In this document: piece after piece, positions 17,551 to 25,536 of the stretch | Layout of the letters: each line of letters opens with the position of its first letter | Numbering within the stretch: the first letter of the stretch is position 1 | Origin: Planctomycetota bacterium | GTDB lineage: Bacteria > Planctomycetota > PLA2 | Direction: 5' to 3' | Assembly: GCA_021776785.1 (NCBI GenBank) | Contig: JAJFFF010000057.1 | Coordinates: forward strand, 1 to 47,968 | Length of the DNA: 47,968 nucleotides | Made by a program: the position numbers and the translations under genes | The notes under the pieces: generated by a model | Database searches by the model: none | What the model was told of the DNA's origin: nothing | What the model saw: the letters and a program-made list of their open reading frames with translations, nothing else

Positions 17551-17576
17551 CGGCACGCCATTGGCCCGGCCGTTGC
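17551..17576 (+). promoter_or_regulatory. Two overlapping sigma-54 (-24/-12) promoter matches
   Basis: Match A: CGGCACG at 17551-17557, with GG (17552-17553) and GC (17564-17565) exactly ten bases apart. Match B: TTGGCCCG starting at 17561, with GG (17563-17564) and the GC of TTGC (17575-17576), also ten bases apart. Match B has a perfect -12 box; match A has the better -24 box. Either would place the transcript start 10-30 nt before the GGAAGGA ribosome binding site of the glycine-rich gene. Confidence 0.6.
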
Positions 17577-17606
17577 GCTAGAGGTTTGGTGGAAGGAACA
17601 ACAACT

Positions 17607-18059
17607 ATGAAACTCAAGAGCGGTATTTTTCTCACGATCGTCGCGGCGGCACTTTTTGCGCTGCTTCCCGACGCCAGCGGGCAGGGTCGTCCGGGCGGCG
17701 GTAACGGAACCGGTGGCGGCGGCGGACCGGGCGGTGGCGGCGGCGGAAACGCTGGCGGCGGCAACGGGGGCGGTGGCAATGGCGGAGGCGGCGGAACCCC
17801 GCCGCGCGGTCCCATCCCGAACCCCGGTCCCGGCACGGGCGGCGGCGGTCCCACGCCGGGCGGCCCCGGTGGCGCCGGTGGTGCTGGTGGTGCGGGCGGC
17901 GGCAATGGCCCGACGGGTCCGGCAGCCCCCCAAAAGCGTGCGCGGACCGGCGCGAGCGCGGCGCACAGCACGTCCACAGCAAACAAGTGCGCCGATGCGG
18001 CGCGCACGGAGTCGAAGCAAGGTCTCGCCAGCGAGGCCGCTGAGTCGTTGTCGGAATAA
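17607..18059 (+). CDS. Secreted glycine-rich protein
   Basis: A 150-residue protein with a signal peptide (MKLKSGIFLTIVAAALFALL, cleavage near ASGQ), then about 85 residues of Gly-rich low-complexity sequence broken by Pro, Asn and Thr (GGGGNGGGGG, PNPGPGTGGGG, GGAGGAGGAG). The last 45 residues are normal sequence with one Cys and many Ala/Ser/Glu. The ATG at 17607 is preceded by GGAAGGA; the earlier start adds seven unrelated residues. It may be a surface or matrix protein. It is the first gene after the sigma-54 promoter matches and lies 6 bp before the TPR gene. Confidence 0.8.
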   Translation: MKLKSGIFLTIVAAALFALLPDASGQGRPGGGNGTGGGGGPGGGGGGNAGGGNGGGGNGGGGGTPPRGPIPNPGPGTGGGGPTPGGPGGAGGAGGAGGGNGPTGPAAPQKRARTGASAAHSTSTANKCADAARTESKQGLASEAAESLSE

Positions 18060-18065
18060 AGCACC

Positions 18066-19487
18066 ATGCGTGGTCGCTGGCTTCCGATCCTGTTTTGCGG
18101 CGCCCTTGCTTATGCAGGGGCGCCCGACGTGCGTTCCGCGCTTGCCGGCGTGGACCGCAAACTGCGCGCCGGGGAACGGAGAGAGGCGTTGCAAGCGTTG
18201 ACGGGACTGGTGAAGCGGCATCCCGATTCGATCGATGCTCATGTTCTGTATCAGGACCTAAGCCGCGATAGCAATTCGTTCGCCGCCATCACCGAACACT
18301 ACCGACAGCTCTTTCGCGACAGCCCCGACTCCGCCGCGGCGCATTACCTTTACGCGCGACTCCTGGAAGGGGCGCGCAGTGTTTCCGAACTGAAGCGGCT
18401 CACAAGGAAGCATCCCGAGTTCGTCGCGGGCCACGTGGCACTTGCACGCGGCTTGCGTCGTGCGCGCAAATATTCGCACGCCGAGAAGGCTGTGTTGCGC
18501 GCCTTAAAACTCCGCCCGGAGCACGCGCGCGCGCACGAGATCCACGGTTGGATTCTCGAAAAGCGCAAGAAGCCGCAAGAAGCTGAGGTCGCGTATCGGC
18601 GCGCCCTAAAGCTCAACCCGGACGGGTTGCGCGTGCGGTACAAGTTGGCTCACCTTCTCACGCGAACCAAACGCGGGAAGGAAGCGCTGACCGTGGTGAC
18701 GCAAACCACGAAACTGGCGCCGGGTGACCCGTTGACCTGGATTCACCGCGGGATCGTGCTGTTCGCCATCGGGCGCTCAGAAGATGCCGTGAAGGCCTAC
18801 GAAACGGCCATGAAGCGCGCGCCCGCAGACGCGCTCACGTTGGTTCTTCTCGCGGAGTCCTACGCCGAGGTCTCGCAATTCGATCGCGCGGAGCGCACAA
18901 TCGAACGCGCCCTCACATTGGACCCGCGGTTCGCCCGCGCCCACGCGGCGCGCGGCTACGTCGCCCTGCGACGCGCCGACCTCGACCTGGCGCGAGACTG
19001 CTATCTCAGAGCGCAGCGCCTGGATACAAAGAACGGCGGCTATCTCTATTACCTCGGCCTCGTCTACGAGAAGCGCAACGAGCTTAAACGCGCGTCGCGC
19101 TATTACCGCTGGGCCACGGCGCGCCAACCCGATCGGATGACCTATCGGTTCGCACTCGGGCTCTCGCTCGAACGCGAGGGGCGCCGCGAAGATGCGTTGC
19201 GCGTGTACAAAGAGATCACGCGTCTCGCACCCGAAAACATCGACGGTTGGATTCGCTACGGACACATGTCCGCGGATCTCAACCGTGTACGACAGGCCGT
19301 CAAAGCGTTTGAGTCTGCGCTCGTCCTCGCACCCAACACTACGGAAGTCATACTCTCTCTCGCCATCGTCTTAGAAACGGGCGCCCGCGATACCGAAGCG
19401 GCGCTCGCGATGTACCGTCGGTACAAGGCGGCGGGAGGAAAAGACCCAAGAGTTGCAGACTGGATACGTAAACTGGAGGGGCGGTAA
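18066..19487 (+). CDS. Secreted tetratricopeptide-repeat protein
   Basis: A 473-residue protein with a short signal peptide (MRGRWLPILFCGALAYAGA) and about twelve TPR units across the whole mature part, for example AEVAYRRALKLNPDGLRVRY, AVKAYETAMKRAPADALTLV, ERALTLDPRFARAHAARGYV and DALRVYKEITRLAPENIDGW. No catalytic domain is attached. It should act as a periplasmic scaffold or chaperone-like binder. The gene starts 6 bp after the glycine-rich gene and is almost certainly cotranscribed with it, under the sigma-54 promoter. A hairpin spans its stop codon. Confidence 0.88.
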   Translation: MRGRWLPILFCGALAYAGAPDVRSALAGVDRKLRAGERREALQALTGLVKRHPDSIDAHVLYQDLSRDSNSFAAITEHYRQLFRDSPDSAAAHYLYARLLEGARSVSELKRLTRKHPEFVAGHVALARGLRRARKYSHAEKAVLRALKLRPEHARAHEIHGWILEKRKKPQEAEVAYRRALKLNPDGLRVRYKLAHLLTRTKRGKEALTVVTQTTKLAPGDPLTWIHRGIVLFAIGRSEDAVKAYETAMKRAPADALTLVLLAESYAEVSQFDRAERTIERALTLDPRFARAHAARGYVALRRADLDLARDCYLRAQRLDTKNGGYLYYLGLVYEKRNELKRASRYYRWATARQPDRMTYRFALGLSLEREGRREDALRVYKEITRLAPENIDGWIRYGHMSADLNRVRQAVKAFESALVLAPNTTEVILSLAIVLETGARDTEAALAMYRRYKAAGGKDPRVADWIRKLEGR

Positions 19488-19503
19488 AACGCCCCTCCCT
19501 TTC
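19475..19503 (+). terminator. Hairpin spanning the TPR gene stop
   Basis: GGAGGGGCG (19475-19483) pairs with CGCCCCTCC (19490-19498) around a loop that includes the TAA stop; CTTTC follows. The T-tract is short, so efficiency is uncertain. Confidence 0.6.
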
Positions 19504-19532
19504 GCCAAGACTCCAAAGAACGCGAGCATCGG

Positions 19533-19572
19533 AGCGCTCCCTGTCGCCTCCAAACGGCGGGGAGCGCTTTCT
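19533..19572. terminator. Convergent hairpin between the TPR gene and mgtE
   Basis: AGCGCTCCC (19533-19541) pairs with GGGAGCGCT (19560-19568), followed by TTCT. It sits directly after the mgtE stop side and may serve both convergent genes. Confidence 0.5.
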
Positions 19573-20917
19573 ATCCGCCGAGAATCCAACGCGCGACGAA
19601 GATCAAGATCCCGGCCCCGGTCAGATCGTTCGCGGTTTGCACAAAGGGACTGGCCGCAATCGCTGGGTCCTTTCCGAAACGGCTGATCAACACAGGCACC
19701 GTCACCCCCATGACCGCGCCGGTCGACATGGCCGTCCAAAGCGACAACGCGACGGCCATCGGCAACCGGGGCTCGGTCTCCGAAAATCCTGCGATCGCAA
19801 ACAGCGCGAGTCCAAAAATGACGCCGAGCGAAACGCCGGTCAGGATCTGGCGCTTGATGAACTTGCCGGACTTGCCCCACTCGATGCGCTTCAGCGCGAG
19901 GGCGCGCACGGTGAGTGCTGAACTCTGGGTACCGACGTTGCCCGCCATGCCCAAAATCACAGGCAGGAAATACAGCAGCTCCTTGTGGTTTTGCAACACC
20001 TCGTCCGCGTTGACCATCACTGTCGTTGTGCCGAGCGCCCCCATGAACGCGGGCGTCAACCACGCCGCACGCACACGCACGGCCGCGCCAATGCGGTCGT
20101 CGTAGACCTCGTCGGCGCTGGCACCGGCCATCTTTGCGATGTCCTCGGTCGCCTCCTCCGCAATGACGTCCGCGATGTCATCGTGGAGAATCTGGCCGAG
20201 CAAGATGCCGGACGCATCAACAACAGGCAACGCCGCCAAGTTGTGCTCGCGCACACGCACGGCGATCTGCTCCTGGTCCATCGTGACCGGAACCGCAACC
20301 GGGTTGGGCTCGATCACGCTGCGCAGTGGCGTGCTCGGATCTTCTTGGAGAAGATCCGCCGGACTCACGGTTCCGATCAACCGCCCTTCCGCATCCACGA
20401 CATAGACTTCGTGGACTTCACCGACATCTTTGAGGTCGGTGTCGCGGATGGCTTGGAGCGCGGAGGCCACCGTGCCGTCACTCTGCGCACGGACCACCTC
20501 GGTCTGCATGATACCGCCGGCGGTTTCCTCACCGTACTGCAGCAGCTCTTCTAGTTCTTCGCGCTCTTCGTCTTCGAGTTTGTTGAGCGTGCGTTCCGCT
20601 TTCTCCGGAGGAAGCGCGGCAATGAGGTCCGCCGCGTCATCGGAACGCGACTCCTGCACAATCTCCGCGATCTCCCCGGCGGAAAGATCCTCCAAAATAT
20701 CGTCGCGCTGCTCGTCTTCGACCTCGCGCAACACGTCGGACGCGAGTTCGGCGCCCATCAGCCGAATCACGCGCATCCGCAGCGCTTCATCCGAGATGAT
20801 TTCAAGGGCGTCCGCGAGTTCGGCGTGGCGGAGCAGCAAGAAAAAGCGCTGCACATCCTCGTCACTACCGTCGCGAACAAGGCGTTCCAACGGAGAGTTT
20901 TCGCGTCCGCGGGCCAT
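19571..20917 (-). CDS. mgtE: Magnesium transporter MgtE
   Basis: A 448-residue protein matching the MgtE family in length and order: an N-terminal helical superhelix with acidic stretches (EEREELEELLQYGEETAGGI), a CBS pair (EVYVVDAEGRLIGTVSPADL; LAALPVVDASGILLGQILHD), the plug helix (ADEVYDDRIGAAVRVRAAWL), then five transmembrane segments with the pore residues near FLPVILGMAGNVGTQSSALT. It is a Mg2+-gated Mg2+ channel; the CBS pair senses cytosolic Mg2+. The ATG at 20917 is chosen because it gives the usual N-terminus and a -10 hexamer lies 8 nt upstream; the longer frame is a shadow of nadA. Confidence 0.95.
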   Translation of the reverse strand: MARGRENSPLERLVRDGSDEDVQRFFLLLRHAELADALEIISDEALRMRVIRLMGAELASDVLREVEDEQRDDILEDLSAGEIAEIVQESRSDDAADLIAALPPEKAERTLNKLEDEEREELEELLQYGEETAGGIMQTEVVRAQSDGTVASALQAIRDTDLKDVGEVHEVYVVDAEGRLIGTVSPADLLQEDPSTPLRSVIEPNPVAVPVTMDQEQIAVRVREHNLAALPVVDASGILLGQILHDDIADVIAEEATEDIAKMAGASADEVYDDRIGAAVRVRAAWLTPAFMGALGTTTVMVNADEVLQNHKELLYFLPVILGMAGNVGTQSSALTVRALALKRIEWGKSGKFIKRQILTGVSLGVIFGLALFAIAGFSETEPRLPMAVALSLWTAMSTGAVMGVTVPVLISRFGKDPAIAASPFVQTANDLTGAGILIFVARWILGG

Positions 20918-20925
20918 GGCGTCGG

Positions 20926-20931
20926 AGTATA
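20926..20931 (-). promoter_or_regulatory. -10 hexamer directly before mgtE (leaderless)
   Basis: On the minus strand TATACT (20931 to 20926) is followed by eight bases and the ATG at 20917. No Shine-Dalgarno sequence is present. A strong -35 is not seen. Confidence 0.5.
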
Positions 20932-21023
20932 GCGGGCCGCCGGCGGGAACCGTGTTTCCCCGCGCCGCGTCCCAAGACACGCTCCCGCATCCGAATTTCC
21001 TACGCCGCCGTCCGGCCAGGGGG

Positions 21024-21029
21024 TATAAT
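21024..21029 (+). promoter_or_regulatory. TATAAT in the mgtE-nadA divergent region
   Basis: A perfect -10 hexamer about 105 bp before the nadA ATG. The 17 bp upstream lacks a clear -35. It would give nadA a leader of about 97 nt, unlike the leaderless genes nearby. Confidence 0.4.
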
Positions 21030-21133
21030 AAGTGTACGTTTGACACTAACCTGCGGCCGGGCCGCGGCGGAGACAGGATCGGGGTTCCATTCCGGCCCGC
21101 TGACCGCCACGCCACGCCGCGAGGAGCTTGCCC

Positions 21134-22219
21134 ATGATCCCCAGCGCGATGATGACGGGACCGCAAAAGATCACGACGCCCCACGACATGGACGAGGCGG
21201 CTGTCGTGGAACATATGCGCCATCTCAAGGCGGAGTTCGGCAAAAAGCTGGTCATCTTGGGACATCACTACCAGCGGCGCGAGATCGTCGAACTCGCTGA
21301 TTTTCGCGGGGATAGCCTTGAGCTCTGCCGCGCCGCCGCGAACCAAGATGACGCCGAGATCATCATCTTTTGCGGGGTTCGGTTCATGGTCGAGTCCGCG
21401 CGCATTTTGGCGCGGCCCCGTCAGCGCGTGTACCACCCGAATGCGCGCGCCGGTTGCCCGATGGCCGACATGGCCAACGCGCCCCTCGTCGAAAAAGCCT
21501 GGCGCGATCTGGAGCAACGCGGCCTGCACGGATCCACGATCCCCGTCACGTACATGAATTCGGACGCCGACCTCAAGGCGTTTACAGGGCGCAACGGCGG
21601 TATCGTCTGCACGTCGAGCAACGCCACCAAAGTGTTCGAGTGGGCGTTTGCGCGCGGCGAGCGGATCATCTTTTATCCCGATGAACATCTGGGGCGCAAC
21701 GTCGCGAACTCGATGGGTATCGAGAGCTTGATCTACGATCCGCGCGAGCCGCTGGGCGGACTCACCGAGGACGAGTTCCGCAACGCCAAGGTGTTGTTGT
21801 GGAAGGGCTTTTGCCACGTCCACACGCACTTCACGACCGCGCACATCGACGAGGCGCGGGAAAAATGGCCTGATGTCTACGTCATGTCTCACCCCGAATG
21901 CACGCAGGAAGTGATCGGCGCGTCCGACTTCGCGGGTTCGACCTCGCAAATGTGTCGCAAGGTTGCGGAGGCGCCCGCGGGGGCCACGTTTGCGATCGGC
22001 ACCGAGATCAACATGATCCACCGATTGGCGTTTGAGCATGCCGACAAGAACGTTCACACGTTGAGTCGCTCGCTCTGTCCCAACATGTACCGCGTCAACC
22101 TCTACAACCTGTACGACACGGTGCGCGACCTAGAGAACGCGCCGCAGGTGATCTTGCCCGACGATGTCATGCGCGACGGCAAGCTTGCGCTGGATCGCAT
22201 GCTCGCGATCAATCTTTAG
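21134..22219 (+). CDS. nadA: Quinolinate synthase A
   Basis: A 361-residue NadA, which condenses iminoaspartate with dihydroxyacetone phosphate to quinolinate, using a 4Fe-4S cluster. The family's three Cys ligands are visible in FCGVRFM, SHPECTQEV and LSRSLCPNMYR; other conserved segments are ILGHHYQRREIVELAD, GDSLELCRAAA, NARAGCPMADMA and CTSSNATKV. GAGGAG lies 7 bases before the ATG at 21134, so this start is preferred to the TTG at 21128. The gene ends 11 bp inside the convergent zincin-HEAT gene. nadB and nadC are not in the window. Confidence 0.95.
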   Translation: MIPSAMMTGPQKITTPHDMDEAAVVEHMRHLKAEFGKKLVILGHHYQRREIVELADFRGDSLELCRAAANQDDAEIIIFCGVRFMVESARILARPRQRVYHPNARAGCPMADMANAPLVEKAWRDLEQRGLHGSTIPVTYMNSDADLKAFTGRNGGIVCTSSNATKVFEWAFARGERIIFYPDEHLGRNVANSMGIESLIYDPREPLGGLTEDEFRNAKVLLWKGFCHVHTHFTTAHIDEAREKWPDVYVMSHPECTQEVIGASDFAGSTSQMCRKVAEAPAGATFAIGTEINMIHRLAFEHADKNVHTLSRSLCPNMYRVNLYNLYDTVRDLENAPQVILPDDVMRDGKLALDRMLAINL

Positions 22220-23606
22220 CGGTTGATTTCTTAAACGCAGCAACGACGGCGCGGACCTCCCAGTCCGCGTCGTTTTTCGTGGCCGCGATGTCCTCTTGCG
22301 CAAACACGCCCCGACGGATCATCGACCGAACGGCGGCGACGCGAACTCGGGGGTCGGCGTCGCCCCGAGCCGTGCGCAGCGCGGGCAGGATGCCTTCTCG
22401 ATCAGAGAGTCGGCCGAGGTTGCGTGCGGCGCGCCACCGCAGCGCCCAGTCGGGCTGCGTCAACGCTTCCACGAACGCGGCGAGGGCGAAGTCGCCTTTC
22501 CGTCCGGCCCAGGGCGCGGGCGTGATCACGCCCGCGAGCAACGCTTGCGCGCACGAGAGCACCCGCGTGCCGAACGGCTCATCGCGCGGGCTTTCATCCC
22601 ATGCCACGGTCAGCCCGGAATCATCGCTCAGTGACAATCGGAGCGCACCTCCTCCGATCTGGTAGACGTGCTGCGGAAGCGCCCCGCTTGAGATGCGAGT
22701 GTGCGTCAGGTCCGACTGCGTGTCGCCGAGCCAACGATGGATACGTTTGTGCGCACGCACGAGGTTGGACACGTCGGGCATGTAGAGCCCGTCGCTTGTG
22801 ATCGCCTCGATGCTCTCGGGCGGGTGCGCGAACAGATGCTTTACGCCGGCGCGGTAACCGAGGCGCCCAATCACGCGCTCGACGAACATGCGCCCCGACG
22901 CGTACGGGAAACTCGACATCGCTTGCAGCCCCTCGATAAGGCTACGCGCAGCGGCGTTGTCGATGGATTTGGGCGCTTTGCTCTGAATGTCGCTGAAGCG
23001 GCGGAACGCTCTGTCGATGGCGGGACCGGCTTTGGAGGCGGCGCGCGCGGCGAGGTACTGCGCATGCCCCTCCACGACCGCCGCGCGGGCGACGAACTCT
23101 TCGCCGGCGCTAGCAGCGGTGTAGAACCGAAACAGATCCTGTGCGCGAACCTGCATAACATGAACCATTTCATGCAGTAAGACCGCGTCGCGCATGTCGT
23201 CCGAATACACGCCCGGGAACATGGCGTCGATCTCGACGAAATTCTCGGGCACGATGAAGACCGTGCCGCGTCGAATATCGACCTTGCCCAGCACAGCGGA
23301 TGCCGCCGCCTGTGACTGACTGCGTGCGATCGCCCGCAACGCTTTGCCGCGCGGTCCGTCGCTGGCCATCCCCATGTCGTAGAACTCGTCGTACATCAAG
23401 AGCGCGATTTCTTTGCGCGTTACGCGGCGCACCTCGACGGGGCCGAACGCCTCGCCGTGAATCGCTTCCAAGATCGGACGCAATTCCTTCGCGCGCCGCT
23501 GCAGCGTGGCCTGGGAAAAATCCGGCCCGTCGTTTGGATTTAAAATCGCAAGGCCGCCGCAGATACCAACGATAAAGACGATGACGGTGAACGTGGCGCG
23601 ATCCAT
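22209..23606 (-). CDS. Membrane-anchored zincin-like protein with HEAT repeats
   Basis: A 465-residue protein that starts at the ATG 23606 with a membrane anchor or signal (FTVIVFIVGICGGLAI). A gluzincin-like motif LLHEMVHVMQ places HEMVH at residues 145-149, with a possible third ligand in VVEGHAQYLA about 30 residues on. The last 110 residues form two to three HEAT-like units (DWALRWRAARNLGRLSDREG, DPRVRVAAVRSMIRRG). It is probably a periplasmic metallopeptidase or a descendant of one; substrate unknown. It shares a 58-bp divergent region with the methyltransferase gene. Confidence 0.7.
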   Translation of the reverse strand: MDRATFTVIVFIVGICGGLAILNPNDGPDFSQATLQRRAKELRPILEAIHGEAFGPVEVRRVTRKEIALLMYDEFYDMGMASDGPRGKALRAIARSQSQAAASAVLGKVDIRRGTVFIVPENFVEIDAMFPGVYSDDMRDAVLLHEMVHVMQVRAQDLFRFYTAASAGEEFVARAAVVEGHAQYLAARAASKAGPAIDRAFRRFSDIQSKAPKSIDNAAARSLIEGLQAMSSFPYASGRMFVERVIGRLGYRAGVKHLFAHPPESIEAITSDGLYMPDVSNLVRAHKRIHRWLGDTQSDLTHTRISSGALPQHVYQIGGGALRLSLSDDSGLTVAWDESPRDEPFGTRVLSCAQALLAGVITPAPWAGRKGDFALAAFVEALTQPDWALRWRAARNLGRLSDREGILPALRTARGDADPRVRVAAVRSMIRRGVFAQEDIAATKNDADWEVRAVVAAFKKSTAKD

Positions 23607-23612
23607 GTCAGG

Positions 23613-23618
23613 ACTGTA
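23613..23618 (-). promoter_or_regulatory. -10-like hexamer before the zincin gene
   Basis: On the minus strand TACAGT is followed by six bases and the ATG at 23606; no ribosome binding site. Four of six positions match the consensus. Confidence 0.3.
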
Positions 23619-23664
23619 ACCGGTGCGTGGTTGGAACGGGGCGCATAGATGCGACAATCTCCGC

Positions 23665-24492
23665 GTGGCGGACGTGCGGGTGTTGGACGGCGGACTGGCG
23701 ACGGAGTTGGAGGCGCGCGGCCACGTCTTGGACGATGCGCTCTGGTCGGCGCGTTTGCTGCACGATGATCCGGGTGCGATCTTGGACGTTCATCGCGCCT
23801 TCGTGGCCGCGGGCGCGGACGGCGTCATTAGCGCAAGCTATCAAGCGACGCTTGCCAACTGCGGCGCCGAAGCGCTCTCGCTCGCCGTCGAGCTGGCGCG
23901 CGACAGTGGTGCACGCTTTGTGGCCGCGTCGGTCGGCCCGTACGGCGCTCCGCTCGCGGATCATTCGGAGTACACGGGCGCCTACGGACTGGACGAGTCC
24001 GACCTGGCCGCATGGCACGAACCCCGCCTGCGCATCTTGGAGAAGGCATCGCCCGACTGGTTGGCGTGCGAGACGATCCCTTCCTGGCCGGAGGCGCGCG
24101 CGCTGGCGTCACTCGTTCAGCGGGACGCGTGGATCGCGTTTCAGTGTCGCGACGGCGAACACATCGCGGACGGGACGCCGATCCGGGAGTGCGCGGCGTA
24201 CTTGGACCGAGCTCCGTTCGTGCGCGCGATCGGCGTCAACTGCACCCACCCGCGCTACGTCACGGCGTTGCTGGAGGCCATCCGCGCCGTTACGTCCAAA
24301 CCGCTCGTCGTGTACCCAAACGCCGGCGAACGCTATACGCCGGGCGCCGGTTGGGTGGGCGACGCGGCGGAGTTCTTGACGCTGGTGCCGCAATGGGTGA
24401 AGTTGGGCGCGCGCCTCGTCGGGGGTTGCTGTCGCGTGTCGCCGGACGTGATCGCTCAGCTCGCGCGCTTGCTACGCCAACCAACGCGGTAG
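23665..24492 (+). CDS. Homocysteine S-methyltransferase family protein
   Basis: A 275-residue zinc-dependent methyltransferase resembling MmuM/YagD: opening VRVLDGGLATELEARGH, then GVISASYQATLANCG, VGPYGAPLADHSEYTGAYGL, and the zinc Cys in IGVNCTHPRY and GARLVGGCCRVSPD. It would methylate homocysteine to methionine using S-methylmethionine or SAM. The GTG at 23665 is chosen because it directly precedes the conserved opening; a GACAAT sequence sits six bases before it, suggesting a leaderless transcript. Its 3' end overlaps the convergent HAD gene by 21 bp. Confidence 0.88.
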   Translation: MADVRVLDGGLATELEARGHVLDDALWSARLLHDDPGAILDVHRAFVAAGADGVISASYQATLANCGAEALSLAVELARDSGARFVAASVGPYGAPLADHSEYTGAYGLDESDLAAWHEPRLRILEKASPDWLACETIPSWPEARALASLVQRDAWIAFQCRDGEHIADGTPIRECAAYLDRAPFVRAIGVNCTHPRYVTALLEAIRAVTSKPLVVYPNAGERYTPGAGWVGDAAEFLTLVPQWVKLGARLVGGCCRVSPDVIAQLARLLRQPTR

Positions 24493-25245
24493 ATCCGCGA
24501 TCGAATCGAGCACGCCGTCCGGGGAAACGCCGCTGTCCAAATCGGCCGCGCGAAACTTTCCGGTGCGCACCAAGACACCGCGCAGTCCGCACGCCTGCGC
24601 GGCCCTGACGTCGGTGCGGACGTCATCGCCAACCATCGTTACGTGTTGCGCTTCGAGTCCGAGGCAATCGAGCGCCGCGGCGAAGAAGTCGGGGGACGGC
24701 TTGCCGAGGACGATCGCTTGGCGGTCGGTCGCGTGTTCCAACGCGCGCACGAACGGCGCCACGTCGAGCGAAACGCCGTCATCCGCTTGCCAGTAGCGCG
24801 TCATCCCGAGTGCCACGAGGCGCACGCCCGCGTCTTCGTCCAACAGTCGAAACGCGCGGTTGAGAACCGGGTACGTCCATCCGTCGCCGAGATCACCCAG
24901 CACAACGTAGCGCGCGCCGGACTCCGCGTGTCCGGGCAGACGCGCCAGCCCCTCGAACGCGACGCGTGCGGCCGGGCGAACAAACAGCGCGACCGGCCCC
25001 TCCGGTTGCGTGCGCAGCCACGTCGCCGCGGCCACGGCGGGCGTCAAAATGTGGTCCGCATCGGTTTCGACACCCATGCCGGCGAGTTTCGCCACGAGCG
25101 CGCTGCGCGGACGCGACGTCGCGTTGGTCACAAACAGATACGGAAGTGCGCGCTCTCGGATGTAGTGAAACGTCTCCACCGCGCCCGCAACGGGTTCATC
25201 GGCGTCATACATCACACCGTCGAGATCGAGAAGAAGCCCTCGCAC
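24472..25245 (-). CDS. HAD-IIA family phosphatase (NagD/LHPP-like)
   Basis: A 257-residue phosphatase of the HAD superfamily, subclass IIA. Motif I is LLLDLDGVMYDADEPVAG at the N-terminus, with the nucleophile Asp and the second Asp two residues later; motif II is FVTNATSRPR, and motif III/IV appear as LGKPSPDFF and VTMVGDDVRTDVRAAQACG. NagD-like proteins dephosphorylate small phosphates such as UMP, glycerol phosphate or phosphoglycolate. The GTG at 25245 begins the fold directly. A longer frame adds 84 Arg/Ala-rich residues encoded by a repeat-rich region and is rejected; the -10 hexamer before this GTG supports that choice. Confidence 0.85.
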   Translation of the reverse strand: MRGLLLDLDGVMYDADEPVAGAVETFHYIRERALPYLFVTNATSRPRSALVAKLAGMGVETDADHILTPAVAAATWLRTQPEGPVALFVRPAARVAFEGLARLPGHAESGARYVVLGDLGDGWTYPVLNRAFRLLDEDAGVRLVALGMTRYWQADDGVSLDVAPFVRALEHATDRQAIVLGKPSPDFFAAALDCLGLEAQHVTMVGDDVRTDVRAAQACGLRGVLVRTGKFRAADLDSGVSPDGVLDSIADLPRWLA

Positions 25246-25536
25246 CCCGGCGAGTATACGGGTCGCCCCCCCGGGCCCCGCCGCGCACGTGGCCGCCACG
25301 GATTGCGGCCCGCGCTTGCCGGCGCGCGGACTTCCCGCGCTTGCCGGCGCGTGTAACTGCTGCGCGGACGAGGCCACGCTTCCCTGCCGCGCATCGACCA
25401 CGCTATCGGGCGCGCGTGCCCGCCGCGCTTTCCTGCCGGCCGACTTCCCGCGCACACCCGCCGCGCTTTCCTGCCGGCGTCCTCGCCGGGTGCTCACTCG
25501 TCCCGCGCGTGTACTTGTTGCGCCGACGTGCCGCGC
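25246..25536. repeat. GC-rich intergenic stretch with two pairs of direct repeats
   Basis: Two copies of CCCGCGCTTGCCGGCGCG start at 25309 and 25334 (25-bp period), and two exact 22-bp copies occupy 25419-25440 and 25457-25478 (38-bp period; core CGCCGCGCTTTCCTGCCGG). Shorter CGCGCTTnCC fragments lie between them. It separates the HAD gene from moaA, both on the minus strand. Apart from the -10 hexamer at its left edge I see no other signal. Confidence 0.8.
25253..25258 (-). promoter_or_regulatory. -10 hexamer 7 nt before the HAD gene (leaderless)
   Basis: TATACT on the minus strand is followed by CGCCGGG and GTG. This differs from the consensus at one position. No ribosome binding site is needed if the transcript starts at the GTG. 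Confidence 0.55.

Noticed and set aside
20918..22057. 380-codon N-terminal extension of mgtE
   Set aside because: It is antisense to nadA, and MgtE has its normal length from 20917.
25309..25478. CRISPR-like spaced repeats
   Set aside because: Only two copies of each unit, no uniform spacers and no cas genes.
25246..25497. 84-residue N-terminal extension of the HAD phosphatase
   Set aside because: Encodes Arg/Ala/Gly-rich low-complexity sequence from repeats, and a -10 hexamer sits just before the GTG that begins the conserved fold.
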